From positions 1 to 64,000 of the forward strand of contig JBCCBP010000013.1 in assembly GCA_039033995.1 (NCBI GenBank): a stretch of DNA of 64,000 nt, written 5' to 3'. The notes beneath the pieces are model-generated. The model saw only the letters and a list, made by a program, of their open reading frames with translations, made no database searches and was not told the DNA's origin. A program made the translations under genes and the position numbers. This DNA is from CALBPI01 sp039033995 (GTDB lineage Bacteria > Pseudomonadota > Gammaproteobacteria > Steroidobacterales > Woeseiaceae). Positions 18,401 through 25,055 of this stretch are shown in pieces (position 1 is the first letter of the stretch; the number at the start of each line of letters is the position of its first letter).

Positions 18401-18574
18401 ATTGCCCTTGGCATCAGCGGTAGCGAAGGAGTTATTCGCGCTCTGGATAGTTACCGTGATCTGATCATGACTGAGACCCTGGCGACGCAATGGGAGGTCG
18501 GTCAAGCCGCCCCGTATGTGGCGGAGGGTCACTTGGATTCTGAGACGTGGTCGATTGAAATCTCTCGGCGCTAA
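15440..18574 (+). CDS. ileS: isoleucyl-tRNA synthetase, type 2 (IleRS2)
   Basis: A 1044-residue class I synthetase that charges tRNA-Ile in the cytoplasm. Length and sequence (KTMRGFHVPRKAGWDTHGLP, SSHELAQGYKEVEDPS) match the type-2, eukaryote-like clade found in Thermus, Chloroflexi and mupirocin-resistant strains rather than the usual proteobacterial IleRS1. The HIGH signature is permuted: residues 56-59 read G-I-H-H, in PTANGKPGIHH. KMSKS is at 593-597, and the CP1 editing domain has WTTTPWTLPSN at 225-235 and GTGIVHTAPAYG. The WCFDSGAM-like CWFDSGAM and the RETRGWF-like DQTRGWF motifs are present. The ATG at 15440 follows GGTGGATTGGA; a longer frame would start inside the terminator. It stands alone, not in the usual ribF-ileS-lspA cluster. 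Confidence 0.96.
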   Translation: MTFKPVTGRYDGPVLEQDVLTLWRDRDVFARSLEQTKDGPRFSFNEGPPTANGKPGIHHVLARTFKDVFPRYKTMRGFHVPRKAGWDTHGLPVEHEVEKALGIFDKKEIEEKVGVEEFTRRCRDSVMRYIGDWEKMTERMGFWVNLDEAYYTLNNEYIESVWHLLQQIWDKDLIYRGYKVVPYDPRIGATLSSHELAQGYKEVEDPSIFVRFALADEDNTHFLVWTTTPWTLPSNLALAVHNDIDYDYVTHGDETLIVASALRERVFGEREHRVQKTVKGSALVGKQYQRLFDYLEVDPDCPAFRVWHADFVSVEDGTGIVHTAPAYGVDDLALGQAHGLPVLHGVGLDGHFVDAVEPVAGLFFKDADPVLIKLLKERGIMFRNERYLHNYPFGWRTGDPIIYYAKNAWYIRTTAFRDRLVELNQQINWVPETIRDGRFGNWLENNVDWALSRERFWGTPLPVWTNDAGEYLCIGSVAELESLCGRSLDALDLHRPAVDDITFEKDGSTWRRVPEVIDCWFDSGAMSYAQWHYPFDNAQDFAAHFPADYICEAIDQTRGWFYTLHAISTLVSDSIAYKNVICLSHIVDGEGKKMSKSQGNILNPYDVFDKVGADALRWYFLARVAPDVQKRISVDIVADVASSFINTLWNTYSFFVLYARLDTIDFSERSDVAGRPEIDRWAIALLSSTKRTVTEALERYDAQTAGAAIESFVDQLSNWYVRRNRRRFWKSDDLEDKRAAYHTLYECLSELSLLMAPFVPFIAEALYQNLVVSVDDAAPDSVHMAAWPEVAAEPIDQQLLDEIDVVQNVVSLGRAARAQSGVRTRQPLGRLLVRAPSESAIAAVMSHRQQIEEELNIKEIEAVARDASLIEYRIKPNLPVVGKKYGRQVPAIKAALAAADGDTIATAVASGDAFDLVVNDETLTLSEEDVLIESASATGYSCAEESGYLVGLDTAIDEALAVEGLARELIRTVQEARKQAGLEVSDRIALGISGSEGVIRALDSYRDLIMTETLATQWEVGQAAPYVAEGHLDSETWSIEISRR

Positions 18575-18584
18575 CCCACGGCGC

Positions 18585-18614
18585 TTGCGTTTGCCGCGGC
18601 GCTTTTGATATAAA
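18585..18614 (+). promoter_or_regulatory. possible sigma70 promoter for the 18726 gene
   Basis: TTGCGT at 18585-18590 and TATAAA at 18609-18614 are 18 bases apart, an acceptable sigma70 layout, just after the ileS stop. It would place the transcript start near 18621 and the hairpin at 18641-18674 inside the 5' leader of the next gene. The prediction rests on box similarity only. Confidence 0.35.
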
Positions 18615-18640
18615 GAATCGTCGAAGGGAGTTTGACACTT

Positions 18641-18674
18641 ACGCCGCGTTCCTGGGGGGTTTGGAACGCGGCGT
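18641..18674 (+). other. perfect 12-bp hairpin in leader of the 18726 gene
   Basis: ACGCCGCGTTCC (18641-18652) is exactly inverted at 18663-18674 around a G-rich 10-base loop. There is no T-run behind it, so it is not a standard intrinsic terminator. It ends about 52 bases before the next start codon. It may be a leader RNA structure, a protein-binding palindrome, or a Rho-independent-like stop lacking its tail. Confidence 0.6.
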
Positions 18675-18725
18675 TACTCACTAAGGAGCTCAATCACTAC
18701 CTTTCCGTGGGGGAGAAGGCAGTCC

Positions 18726-19109
18726 ATGTCTGTCCTGAAAACAGCTTTCCATAATGCTCTGATCGTGCTGACCGGGCATAAAACCGCAAAAGATCGCCTG
18801 AGAGAGGCGTGGCTCACCTATTTGAGTGATTTGTCGACGGACGAGATGCCGGACGGTTTTCGAGAGAACTTTCTCGCTATCCGGGACGGTCTGACATCGC
18901 AGCGCCCGGTCAACAATGAGCACCCGGCGGAAGCCACTATCCGGAAAATGTCGCCTGGTCAGGCAGCGCGGTGGAACCAGGATATTGCGAAGCTCTATCT
19001 GACGCTGATTGGTGAAGAAGCACCGGTACAGCTCCGTTTAGTCGATACGGTCGATGGCGAAGAGACAGCGGTCGAAGGCCCCGTTCCGGAGTTCCTGGTC
19101 CAACACTAA
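18726..19109 (+). CDS. small cytoplasmic protein of unknown function
   Basis: 127 residues starting at an ATG with GGAGAAGG about 8 bases upstream. There is no signal peptide and no membrane segment. The first 60 residues look like basic helices (LTGHKTAKDRLREAWLTYLS), the middle has ATIRKMSPGQAARWNQDIAKLYL, and the last 25 are acidic. I do not recognise a family. It follows ileS by 151 bases with its own possible promoter and a strong hairpin between. Confidence 0.65.
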   Translation: MSVLKTAFHNALIVLTGHKTAKDRLREAWLTYLSDLSTDEMPDGFRENFLAIRDGLTSQRPVNNEHPAEATIRKMSPGQAARWNQDIAKLYLTLIGEEAPVQLRLVDTVDGEETAVEGPVPEFLVQH

Positions 19110-19172
19110 GCAGGCTGCCCAACCTTCGCGCCTGTGTCAGAATACCGGTTCTGTTAATACCGGTAACGCCTT

Positions 19173-20858
19173 ATGAACCAACCAACTCGCAACGCCTGCC
19201 TGGGCTTGTTGTGCCTGCTACCCATTGCTGCCGGCTGTCAGCAAAAGACGGAAACGCTGGAAGAATTGCCCGCGCCAGCCATGGTGCACGAGGTCATTGA
19301 CGGCTTTGATATTGAGCGGCGCATCGAAGACTATGCGCCGGTCACGTTGACCGCCGATCTCAGCGCGTTAACCGACAACGAGCGCAAAATGCTCACCCTG
19401 TTGATTCAGGCGGGCGATGTTATGGGCGATCTGTTCTGGCGACAGGCATTCAGAGAAAACTATTCCGACTGGCTGGACCGCTTGCCGAACCCGGCGGCGC
19501 GTCGTTTTGCGCAAATCAACTACGGACCCTGGGATCGACTAGCCAATAACCGTCCGTTCCTGACCGGAGTGCCGGAAAAACCGGCAGGCGCCAACTTCTA
19601 TCCGGCAGATATCACGCGCGCGGCATTCGACAGTGCAGATTTTGCAGATAAGCAAGGTCTTTACTCCCTGGTGCGTCGTGACGATGACGGCGCATTGTAT
19701 GCCGTGCCCTATCACGAGGCCTATGCAGAAGAATTGACGGCAGCAGCCAATTTGTTGCGCGAGGCTGCCACTTTGACCGACGATGCGGACTTTGCGAACT
19801 ACCTGAAGTTGCGCGCCGAGGCATTCTTGAGTGGCGACTATCGCGCCAGCGACCTCGCATGGATGGATAGCAAAACCAGCCTTGTTGATGTCGTGATTGG
19901 TCCGATCGAAACGTACGAGGATCAACTCTTCGGCTATCGCGCGGCTTTCGAAGCTTTTGTGCTGGTCAAAGATGCTGAGTGGAGCGAGCGTCTCGCGAAG
20001 TTTTCGGCCTTTCTGCCCGCATTACAGCGTGATTTGCCGGTGGGGGCTGCCTACAAGCAGGAGGAGCCTGGAACAGACTCAGACCTGAATGCCTACGACG
20101 TCGTTTACTATGCGGGCGACAGCAACGCGGGCTCGAAAACGATCGCGATCAATCTGCCGAATGACGAAACGGTGCAGCTCGAGAAGGGTACACGCCGCTT
20201 GCAGCTGAAGAACGCGATGCGTGCCAAGTTCGATGAGATTCTGGTGCCCATCAGTGATTTGTTGATTGCACCGGAGCAGCGCCAGTTCATCACCTTCGAT
20301 GCGTTTTTCGCCAACACCATGTTCCACGAAGTCGCGCATGGTTTAGGCATTAAGAATACGATCGACGGCAACTCGACCGTTCGCGAAGCATTAAAAGATG
20401 TTGCCAGCAGCATCGAAGAAGGCAAGGCCGACGTGTTGGGCTTGTACATGATTAACAAGCTGCACGAAGCCGGTGAGCTCGGTGAGAGTGATCTGCGGGA
20501 TAACTACGTTACGTTCGTGGCGAGCGTGTTCCGTTCGATCCGCTTCGGCGCGTCAAGCGCCCACGGCAAAGCGAACATGCTGCGGTTCAATTACTTCGTT
20601 GAGCGCGGTGCGATCGTGCGCGATGCCGAACAACAGGTCTATCGAATTGACCTCGAGAAAATGACCGAAGCAACCGACGCGCTGGCCCGGCAACTACTGG
20701 TATTGCAGGGCGATGGCGATTACGACGGTGCGCTGGCACTCACAAACGAAAAGGGCCGCATCGGTGAACAACTTCAGGCCGATCTGGACCGTCTTTCTAG
20801 CGCCGGTATTCCTGTCGATATCGTCTTTCGTCAGGGCGTTGATGCTCTAGGGCTGTAA
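19173..20858 (+). CDS. lipoprotein zinc peptidase, DPP III (M49)-like
   Basis: A 561-residue protein with a lipoprotein signal (lipobox AAGC, Cys at about residue 22) that puts it on the periplasmic side of a membrane. A zinc site is visible: HEVAH at 385-389 and EEGKAD at 415-420, with the second Glu motif expected to give the third ligand. This pattern and the flanking FDAFFANTMFHEVAHGLG and SIEEGKADVLGLYM match the bacterial proteins related to dipeptidyl-peptidase III. Classic M49 enzymes have HEXXGH; here the spacing is the ordinary HEXXH. It is probably a metallopeptidase; the substrate is unknown. It is convergent with the MFS gene, 3 bases away. Confidence 0.82.
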   Translation: MNQPTRNACLGLLCLLPIAAGCQQKTETLEELPAPAMVHEVIDGFDIERRIEDYAPVTLTADLSALTDNERKMLTLLIQAGDVMGDLFWRQAFRENYSDWLDRLPNPAARRFAQINYGPWDRLANNRPFLTGVPEKPAGANFYPADITRAAFDSADFADKQGLYSLVRRDDDGALYAVPYHEAYAEELTAAANLLREAATLTDDADFANYLKLRAEAFLSGDYRASDLAWMDSKTSLVDVVIGPIETYEDQLFGYRAAFEAFVLVKDAEWSERLAKFSAFLPALQRDLPVGAAYKQEEPGTDSDLNAYDVVYYAGDSNAGSKTIAINLPNDETVQLEKGTRRLQLKNAMRAKFDEILVPISDLLIAPEQRQFITFDAFFANTMFHEVAHGLGIKNTIDGNSTVREALKDVASSIEEGKADVLGLYMINKLHEAGELGESDLRDNYVTFVASVFRSIRFGASSAHGKANMLRFNYFVERGAIVRDAEQQVYRIDLEKMTEATDALARQLLVLQGDGDYDGALALTNEKGRIGEQLQADLDRLSSAGIPVDIVFRQGVDALGL

Positions 20859-20861
20859 TCT

Positions 20862-22019
20862 TCAGGCCAGACTAGCCCGACTGTGACGGTGCAGGGTCAG
20901 GAATATTGTCGTCGCTAATATGATCGTGCTGGCGATGGCGATGAATGACACCGTCGGTCTCGAGGATGCTAGTCCATACAACGAGACTAGTTGGACGGCG
21001 AAGCCAGCGATAAGCTGCTGCAGACAACCGACGAAGCCCGATGCTGTGCCGGCGAACCGTTTTGTCTGCAAGACAGCCCCGCTTTGCATACTGGGCGATG
21101 AGAGCCCGTTGCAGAACGCCAGCGCTGACATGGGCAGGAATAGCGACCAGGCACTGGTGGTCGCGTCATAATTCCATACCAGCATGGTGCAGGCCGCGAC
21201 CCAAGCGCCCGCAGTGCCCAGCTGAATCATTCTCAACATGCCCGCTCGGGAAGCCACGCGAGACGAAACGAAAGTGCCGCCCATATAGCCAAGCGCGAGT
21301 AACACGAAAAATTGGCCGTAGGCGGTCGGCGGATAACCGAGGCGGACTTCCATCAGGTAAGGCACGACAGCAATAAAGGTATAAAACAGCGATAGCGACA
21401 GAGCGCTTTGGATCGCGAGTGTCGCGAAGAGCGGTTTCCTGATCAGGCTGTTCACCCCATCAACAAACGGCTCACGGTCCTCGGTGCCCTGCATGGTTTC
21501 TGGCAGTACTGAGAATGCGACCGCACTGACCACTGCAATGTAGACAGCGGAGGCGACAAACACACTCGGCCAGCCAAGGCCTTCTGTCAGATAGCCGCCG
21601 ATCAGCGGGGATACCATCGGAACAATGACAATAACGGATATCACCGATGACAAACGTGCTGCCATTCCATCGTGGCCATAGCGGTCGCTAAGCACAGCGC
21701 GCGACACGACAAGACCGCCCGCAGCACCCAGTGCCTGAATAACTCTGCCGATAACGAGAACACTAAGACTGTCGGCCATCGCACATAGCAGGCTGCCAGC
21801 AAGGCTGATGATCAGACTTAGTAATGCGGTGCGCCTGCGACCGATGAAGTCAGCGATGGGGCCATATAGTAATTGCGCCGGACCAACGGTGAACACATAG
21901 GCGCTGAATGTCAGCTGGATGGCGCTGGCACTGACGCTGAGCTCGCGTGCCATGCTCGGCAGCGCCGGCAAATACATTTGCATAATCAGCGGTGCTACCG
22001 CAGTCATGGCCGCCAGCAA
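20862..22019 (-). CDS. Bcr/CflA-type MFS drug exporter
   Basis: A 385-residue major-facilitator transporter with 12 predicted membrane segments. MQMYLPALPSMARELSVS in TM1 and the loop-2/3 motif A (GPIADFIGRRRTALLS) are typical of the Bcr/CflA drug-proton antiporters; motif C-like residues appear in TM5. There is no ATG at the expected place: the first usable codon is TTG at 22019, with ATG at 22007, and the frame stays open upstream without any ATG, GTG or TTG until a stop inside folE. Either start gives a slightly short N-terminus. It lies 86 bases downstream of folE on the same strand. Confidence 0.87.
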   Translation of the reverse strand: MLAAMTAVAPLIMQMYLPALPSMARELSVSASAIQLTFSAYVFTVGPAQLLYGPIADFIGRRRTALLSLIISLAGSLLCAMADSLSVLVIGRVIQALGAAGGLVVSRAVLSDRYGHDGMAARLSSVISVIVIVPMVSPLIGGYLTEGLGWPSVFVASAVYIAVVSAVAFSVLPETMQGTEDREPFVDGVNSLIRKPLFATLAIQSALSLSLFYTFIAVVPYLMEVRLGYPPTAYGQFFVLLALGYMGGTFVSSRVASRAGMLRMIQLGTAGAWVAACTMLVWNYDATTSAWSLFLPMSALAFCNGLSSPSMQSGAVLQTKRFAGTASGFVGCLQQLIAGFAVQLVSLYGLASSRPTVSFIAIASTIILATTIFLTLHRHSRASLA

Positions 22020-22105
22020 GACTGTCAGACCGAAATCGCTTAAGTCTTTCGGTGGAAGGTCCTTGTGGGTGTTCGTTGTCGGCGAGGCGCTGATTGGCGC
22101 AGACC

Positions 22106-22723
22106 TTAGCGGTCGTGGCCGACGACCTGCAGGAACTCGCCCCGCGTTCTGGCGTCTTCACGAAAGCTGCCCAGCATCTGGCTCGTCACCATCGAGACGT
22201 TGGTCTTGTGGATACCGCGCGTGGTCATGCATTGATGTCGTGCTTCGATGATGACACCGACTCCGCGGGGCTTCAGCGCATCCTGGATGCAGTGTGCGAC
22301 CTGCGCCGTCATTTTCTCCTGGACCTGGAAGCGTCGTGCATACGCTTCAACAACTCGGGCTAGCTTGCTGATGCCGACAACCTTATTGTCTGGCAAATAG
22401 CCGACATGCGCTTTGCCGATGATCGGTGCCATATGATGCTCGCAGTGCGATTCAAAATTGATGTCACGCAGCACGATCATCTCGTCGTAGCCTTCGACTT
22501 CCTCGAACGTGCGCTTCAAATACTGCAGCGGTCTGTCCTTGTAGCCGGAAAACCAGTCAGCATAGGCACGGGCGACACGGGAAGGCGTATCGAGTAAGCC
22601 CTCGCGACGGGTATCTTCGCCTGCCCACAGCAGCAGTGTCCGTACCGCTTCTTCAGCCTGCTGTCGAGTTGGCTTGCGCGGCTTTCTGCCAAGTGATTGG
22701 CGTTGCGCAGGTCGTTTTGCCAC
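22106..22723 (-). CDS. folE: GTP cyclohydrolase I
   Basis: A 205-residue type IA GTP cyclohydrolase, first step of tetrahydrofolate and pterin synthesis, converting GTP to dihydroneopterin triphosphate. The zinc ligands are all present at the E. coli spacing: C94 and H97 in SHCEHH and C165 in HQCMTTRG. LLDTPSRVARAYADWFSGY and GYLPDNKVVGISKLARVVE are family signatures. The start is GTG with AGGAAG 11 bases upstream. The first 20 residues are basic and Pro/Gln-rich, longer than in some homologues. It is divergent from the lipocalin gene. Confidence 0.97.
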   Translation of the reverse strand: MAKRPAQRQSLGRKPRKPTRQQAEEAVRTLLLWAGEDTRREGLLDTPSRVARAYADWFSGYKDRPLQYLKRTFEEVEGYDEMIVLRDINFESHCEHHMAPIIGKAHVGYLPDNKVVGISKLARVVEAYARRFQVQEKMTAQVAHCIQDALKPRGVGVIIEARHQCMTTRGIHKTNVSMVTSQMLGSFREDARTRGEFLQVVGHDR

Positions 22724-22815
22724 GAACTATCTTCCTGAATACTGCATCCGGGAATCGAGTCTAACCGAAGTCGCTCTATGATGCGCGGCATGGTCTCAGA
22801 GGGTATGGTTGAACA

Positions 22816-23358
22816 ATGCAGAAAAAACTCATCATTTGCGGTTTGTTGTTGTCACTGTTCGGTTGTGCAAGTCAGCCGGGTGGGCTAGCACCCATCACGA
22901 CAGTCAGCGAAGTCGACCTGGAACGATTCTCGGGTCGCTGGTATGTGATCGCAAACATTCCCACTTTCCTTGAGAAGCAGGCGTGGAATGCGACAGAAGA
23001 CTATCAGCTGCGAGACGCGACAACAGTCGATACGACCTTCAGTTTTACCAAAGGCAGCTTTGCGGGCAAACGCAAGACATACACGCCGGTTGCGACCGTG
23101 ATTCCCGGTACCGGCAACGCTGTGTGGGACATGCAGTTTTTGTGGCCGTTCAAGGCCGAGTACCGCGTGATCTGGTTGGACCGCGACTACGCTGTGACCG
23201 TGATCGGTCGCAGCAAACGTGACTACGTGTGGATCATGGCTCGACAGCCCAGCCTGGAGCCCGCGCTCCGCAATCAGATCGAGCGCTTCCTCGAGCAGGA
23301 AGGTTATGATCTGACCAAGCTTCGCGATGTCCCGCAGCAGCCGTTAGCGGAGCGTTAG
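22816..23358 (+). CDS. bacterial lipocalin (Blc-like) lipoprotein
   Basis: A 180-residue outer-membrane lipoprotein of the lipocalin family. The lipobox LFGC puts the acylated Cys at residue 17. The first structurally conserved region, with GRWYVIANIPTFLE, and the later DRDYAVTVIGRSKRDYVWIMAR match bacterial lipocalins such as Blc, which bind fatty acids or lysophospholipids. The length is normal. It is convergent with msrA, 4 bases apart. Confidence 0.9.
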   Translation: MQKKLIICGLLLSLFGCASQPGGLAPITTVSEVDLERFSGRWYVIANIPTFLEKQAWNATEDYQLRDATTVDTTFSFTKGSFAGKRKTYTPVATVIPGTGNAVWDMQFLWPFKAEYRVIWLDRDYAVTVIGRSKRDYVWIMARQPSLEPALRNQIERFLEQEGYDLTKLRDVPQQPLAER

Positions 23359-23362
23359 TCGA

Positions 23363-24016
23363 TCACTGTTCGGCAGGGAGGCCTATCGGGCAGCTCACGC
23401 CAGTGCCACCGATACCACAGTAGCCCCCGGGATTCTTTGCCAGGTATTGCTGATGATAGTCCTCAGCAAAATAGTACGCTCCAGCCGGTTTGATTTCTGT
23501 TGTGATCGGACCGTGTCCGGCCGCCGTCAATTCCGATTGGTAGCGCTCGCGTGATGCAGCGGCAGCGTCGGCCTGCGCATCATTCAGCGTGTAAACAGCA
23601 GACCGGTATTGAGTGCCGCGATCATTGCCTTGACGCATGCCCTGTGTCGGATCGTGCGCTTCCCAGAACACGCCAAGTAGCGCGTCGTAGGATATAACCT
23701 GCGGGTCGAAGATGACACTGACGACTTCCGTATGTCCGGTCTCGCCGCTGCAAACTTCTTCGTAGGTCGGGTTCGGTGTAACGCCGCCCGCGTAACCGAC
23801 GGATGTGCTGTGCACACCATCCAGTTGCCAGAACACACGTTCAGCGCCCCAGAAACAGCCAAGACCGAATTGCGCTTCCTGCAGTGGCGCGGGCCATGGG
23901 CCTTGCATCGGATGACCTGTGACCACGTGTTTGGCGGCGACGGGCATCGCCGTCGATCGGCCGGCGAGTGCGTCTTCAGCGCTGGGAAGCGCCATTTTCT
24001 TGCGGCTGAACAGCAT
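23363..24016 (-). CDS. msrA: peptide methionine sulfoxide reductase A
   Basis: A 217-residue MsrA that reduces the S form of methionine sulfoxide. The catalytic Cys is C54 in FGLGCFWGAE, and the C-terminal YCGIGGTGVSC supplies resolving cysteines. TSVGYAGG, HTEVV and FWEAHDPTQGMRQGNDRGTQYRS are the other family blocks. There is no signal peptide, so it is cytoplasmic; it complements the periplasmic MsrPQ system encoded 11 kb away. A GGAGC site lies 7 bases before the ATG. Confidence 0.97.
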   Translation of the reverse strand: MLFSRKKMALPSAEDALAGRSTAMPVAAKHVVTGHPMQGPWPAPLQEAQFGLGCFWGAERVFWQLDGVHSTSVGYAGGVTPNPTYEEVCSGETGHTEVVSVIFDPQVISYDALLGVFWEAHDPTQGMRQGNDRGTQYRSAVYTLNDAQADAAAASRERYQSELTAAGHGPITTEIKPAGAYYFAEDYHQQYLAKNPGGYCGIGGTGVSCPIGLPAEQ

Positions 24017-24096
24017 GCTGTGCTCCGAGTTCGGTTACGTTCCACTACTATGCGGTGTATCTTGCCGGATTCAATAGCCCACAGGAATCCCGACCG

Positions 24097-25032
24097 ATGA
24101 CGACCAGCACACCCCCATCCCGGATTCACGTCCCGAATCTCTTGCAGTGGGGCGCGTTGCTGGCCTTAGCCGTGCTTTGGGGATCGCGTTACTACGCGGT
24201 TGAAATCGCACTGCGCTCATTTGACCCTTTAAGCATTGTGTTCTTTCAGATTGTCGTGGCGGCCACTGTGCTATGGCTCGTATTGCGATTGGTCGGGCAG
24301 AAACTGCCGCACGACGCGAGGTCCTGGCTGTTTTTCCATGCCATGGCGCTGGTTGGCAACGTCGCTCCGTTTTTTCTCGAGTCGTGGGGGCAGGTCGCGA
24401 TTGATTCCAGCCTCGTCGGTATCCTGATGTCTGTCTCGCCATTGTCGGTGCTGCTGGCCGCACATTGGTTGCTACCCGATGAGCGCGCCAGTGGCTTGCG
24501 CTTGACCGGTTTCCTGTTTGGCTTGGTCGGTGTCGTTCTGCTGATCGGGCCGGATGCGTTGCGGGCAATCGGCGGCGATGCGACGACCATTGTGGCGCAA
24601 TTGGCGATTCTGTTGGCGGCTGTCTGCTACGGGATTGCAGCAGTCATTACGCGTTTGGCGCCACAACACACGCCGTTAACCATGTCGGCTGGCGTCATGC
24701 TGGCGGGCGCGGCGCAGCTCATTCCGCTCTGGTGGTGGCGATCAGGCGCGCCGGATTGGTCCACCGTCGGGGCCGGGTCCGTGATCGCCGTTGTCGCGAT
24801 CGGATTGTTTTGCACGGCGCTCGCTGCGCTGGTGTTTTTCTATCTGATCGCCCGCACAGGCGCGACATTTCAATCGTTGGTCAACTACCTGTTGCCCGTG
24901 TGGGCCATTGCGGTCGGCAGCACGTTGCTGAACGAGCCGATACCGGATAATGGTCTAGCCGCGCTGACATTGATTTTTGTGTCGTTGTGGCTGACACAGC
25001 GCTCGGCTTCGTCGAGACCGGCTGCGCCCTAG
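24097..25032 (+). CDS. EamA/DMT-family transporter
   Basis: A 311-residue drug/metabolite transporter with ten predicted membrane segments in two EamA repeats (about residues 15-145 and 160-295). The first repeat has LAVLWGSRYYAVEIAL, where the usual WGS(N/T) is seen, and the second ends VWAIAVGSTLLNEPI. The start was moved 14 codons in, to the ATG after AGGAA. The substrate is unknown. It is divergent from msrA and convergent with the TonB-C protein gene. Confidence 0.88.
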   Translation: MTTSTPPSRIHVPNLLQWGALLALAVLWGSRYYAVEIALRSFDPLSIVFFQIVVAATVLWLVLRLVGQKLPHDARSWLFFHAMALVGNVAPFFLESWGQVAIDSSLVGILMSVSPLSVLLAAHWLLPDERASGLRLTGFLFGLVGVVLLIGPDALRAIGGDATTIVAQLAILLAAVCYGIAAVITRLAPQHTPLTMSAGVMLAGAAQLIPLWWWRSGAPDWSTVGAGSVIAVVAIGLFCTALAALVFFYLIARTGATFQSLVNYLLPVWAIAVGSTLLNEPIPDNGLAALTLIFVSLWLTQRSASSRPAAP

Positions 25033-25055
25033 CTCAGGTTCCGCTATCCGTCGAC

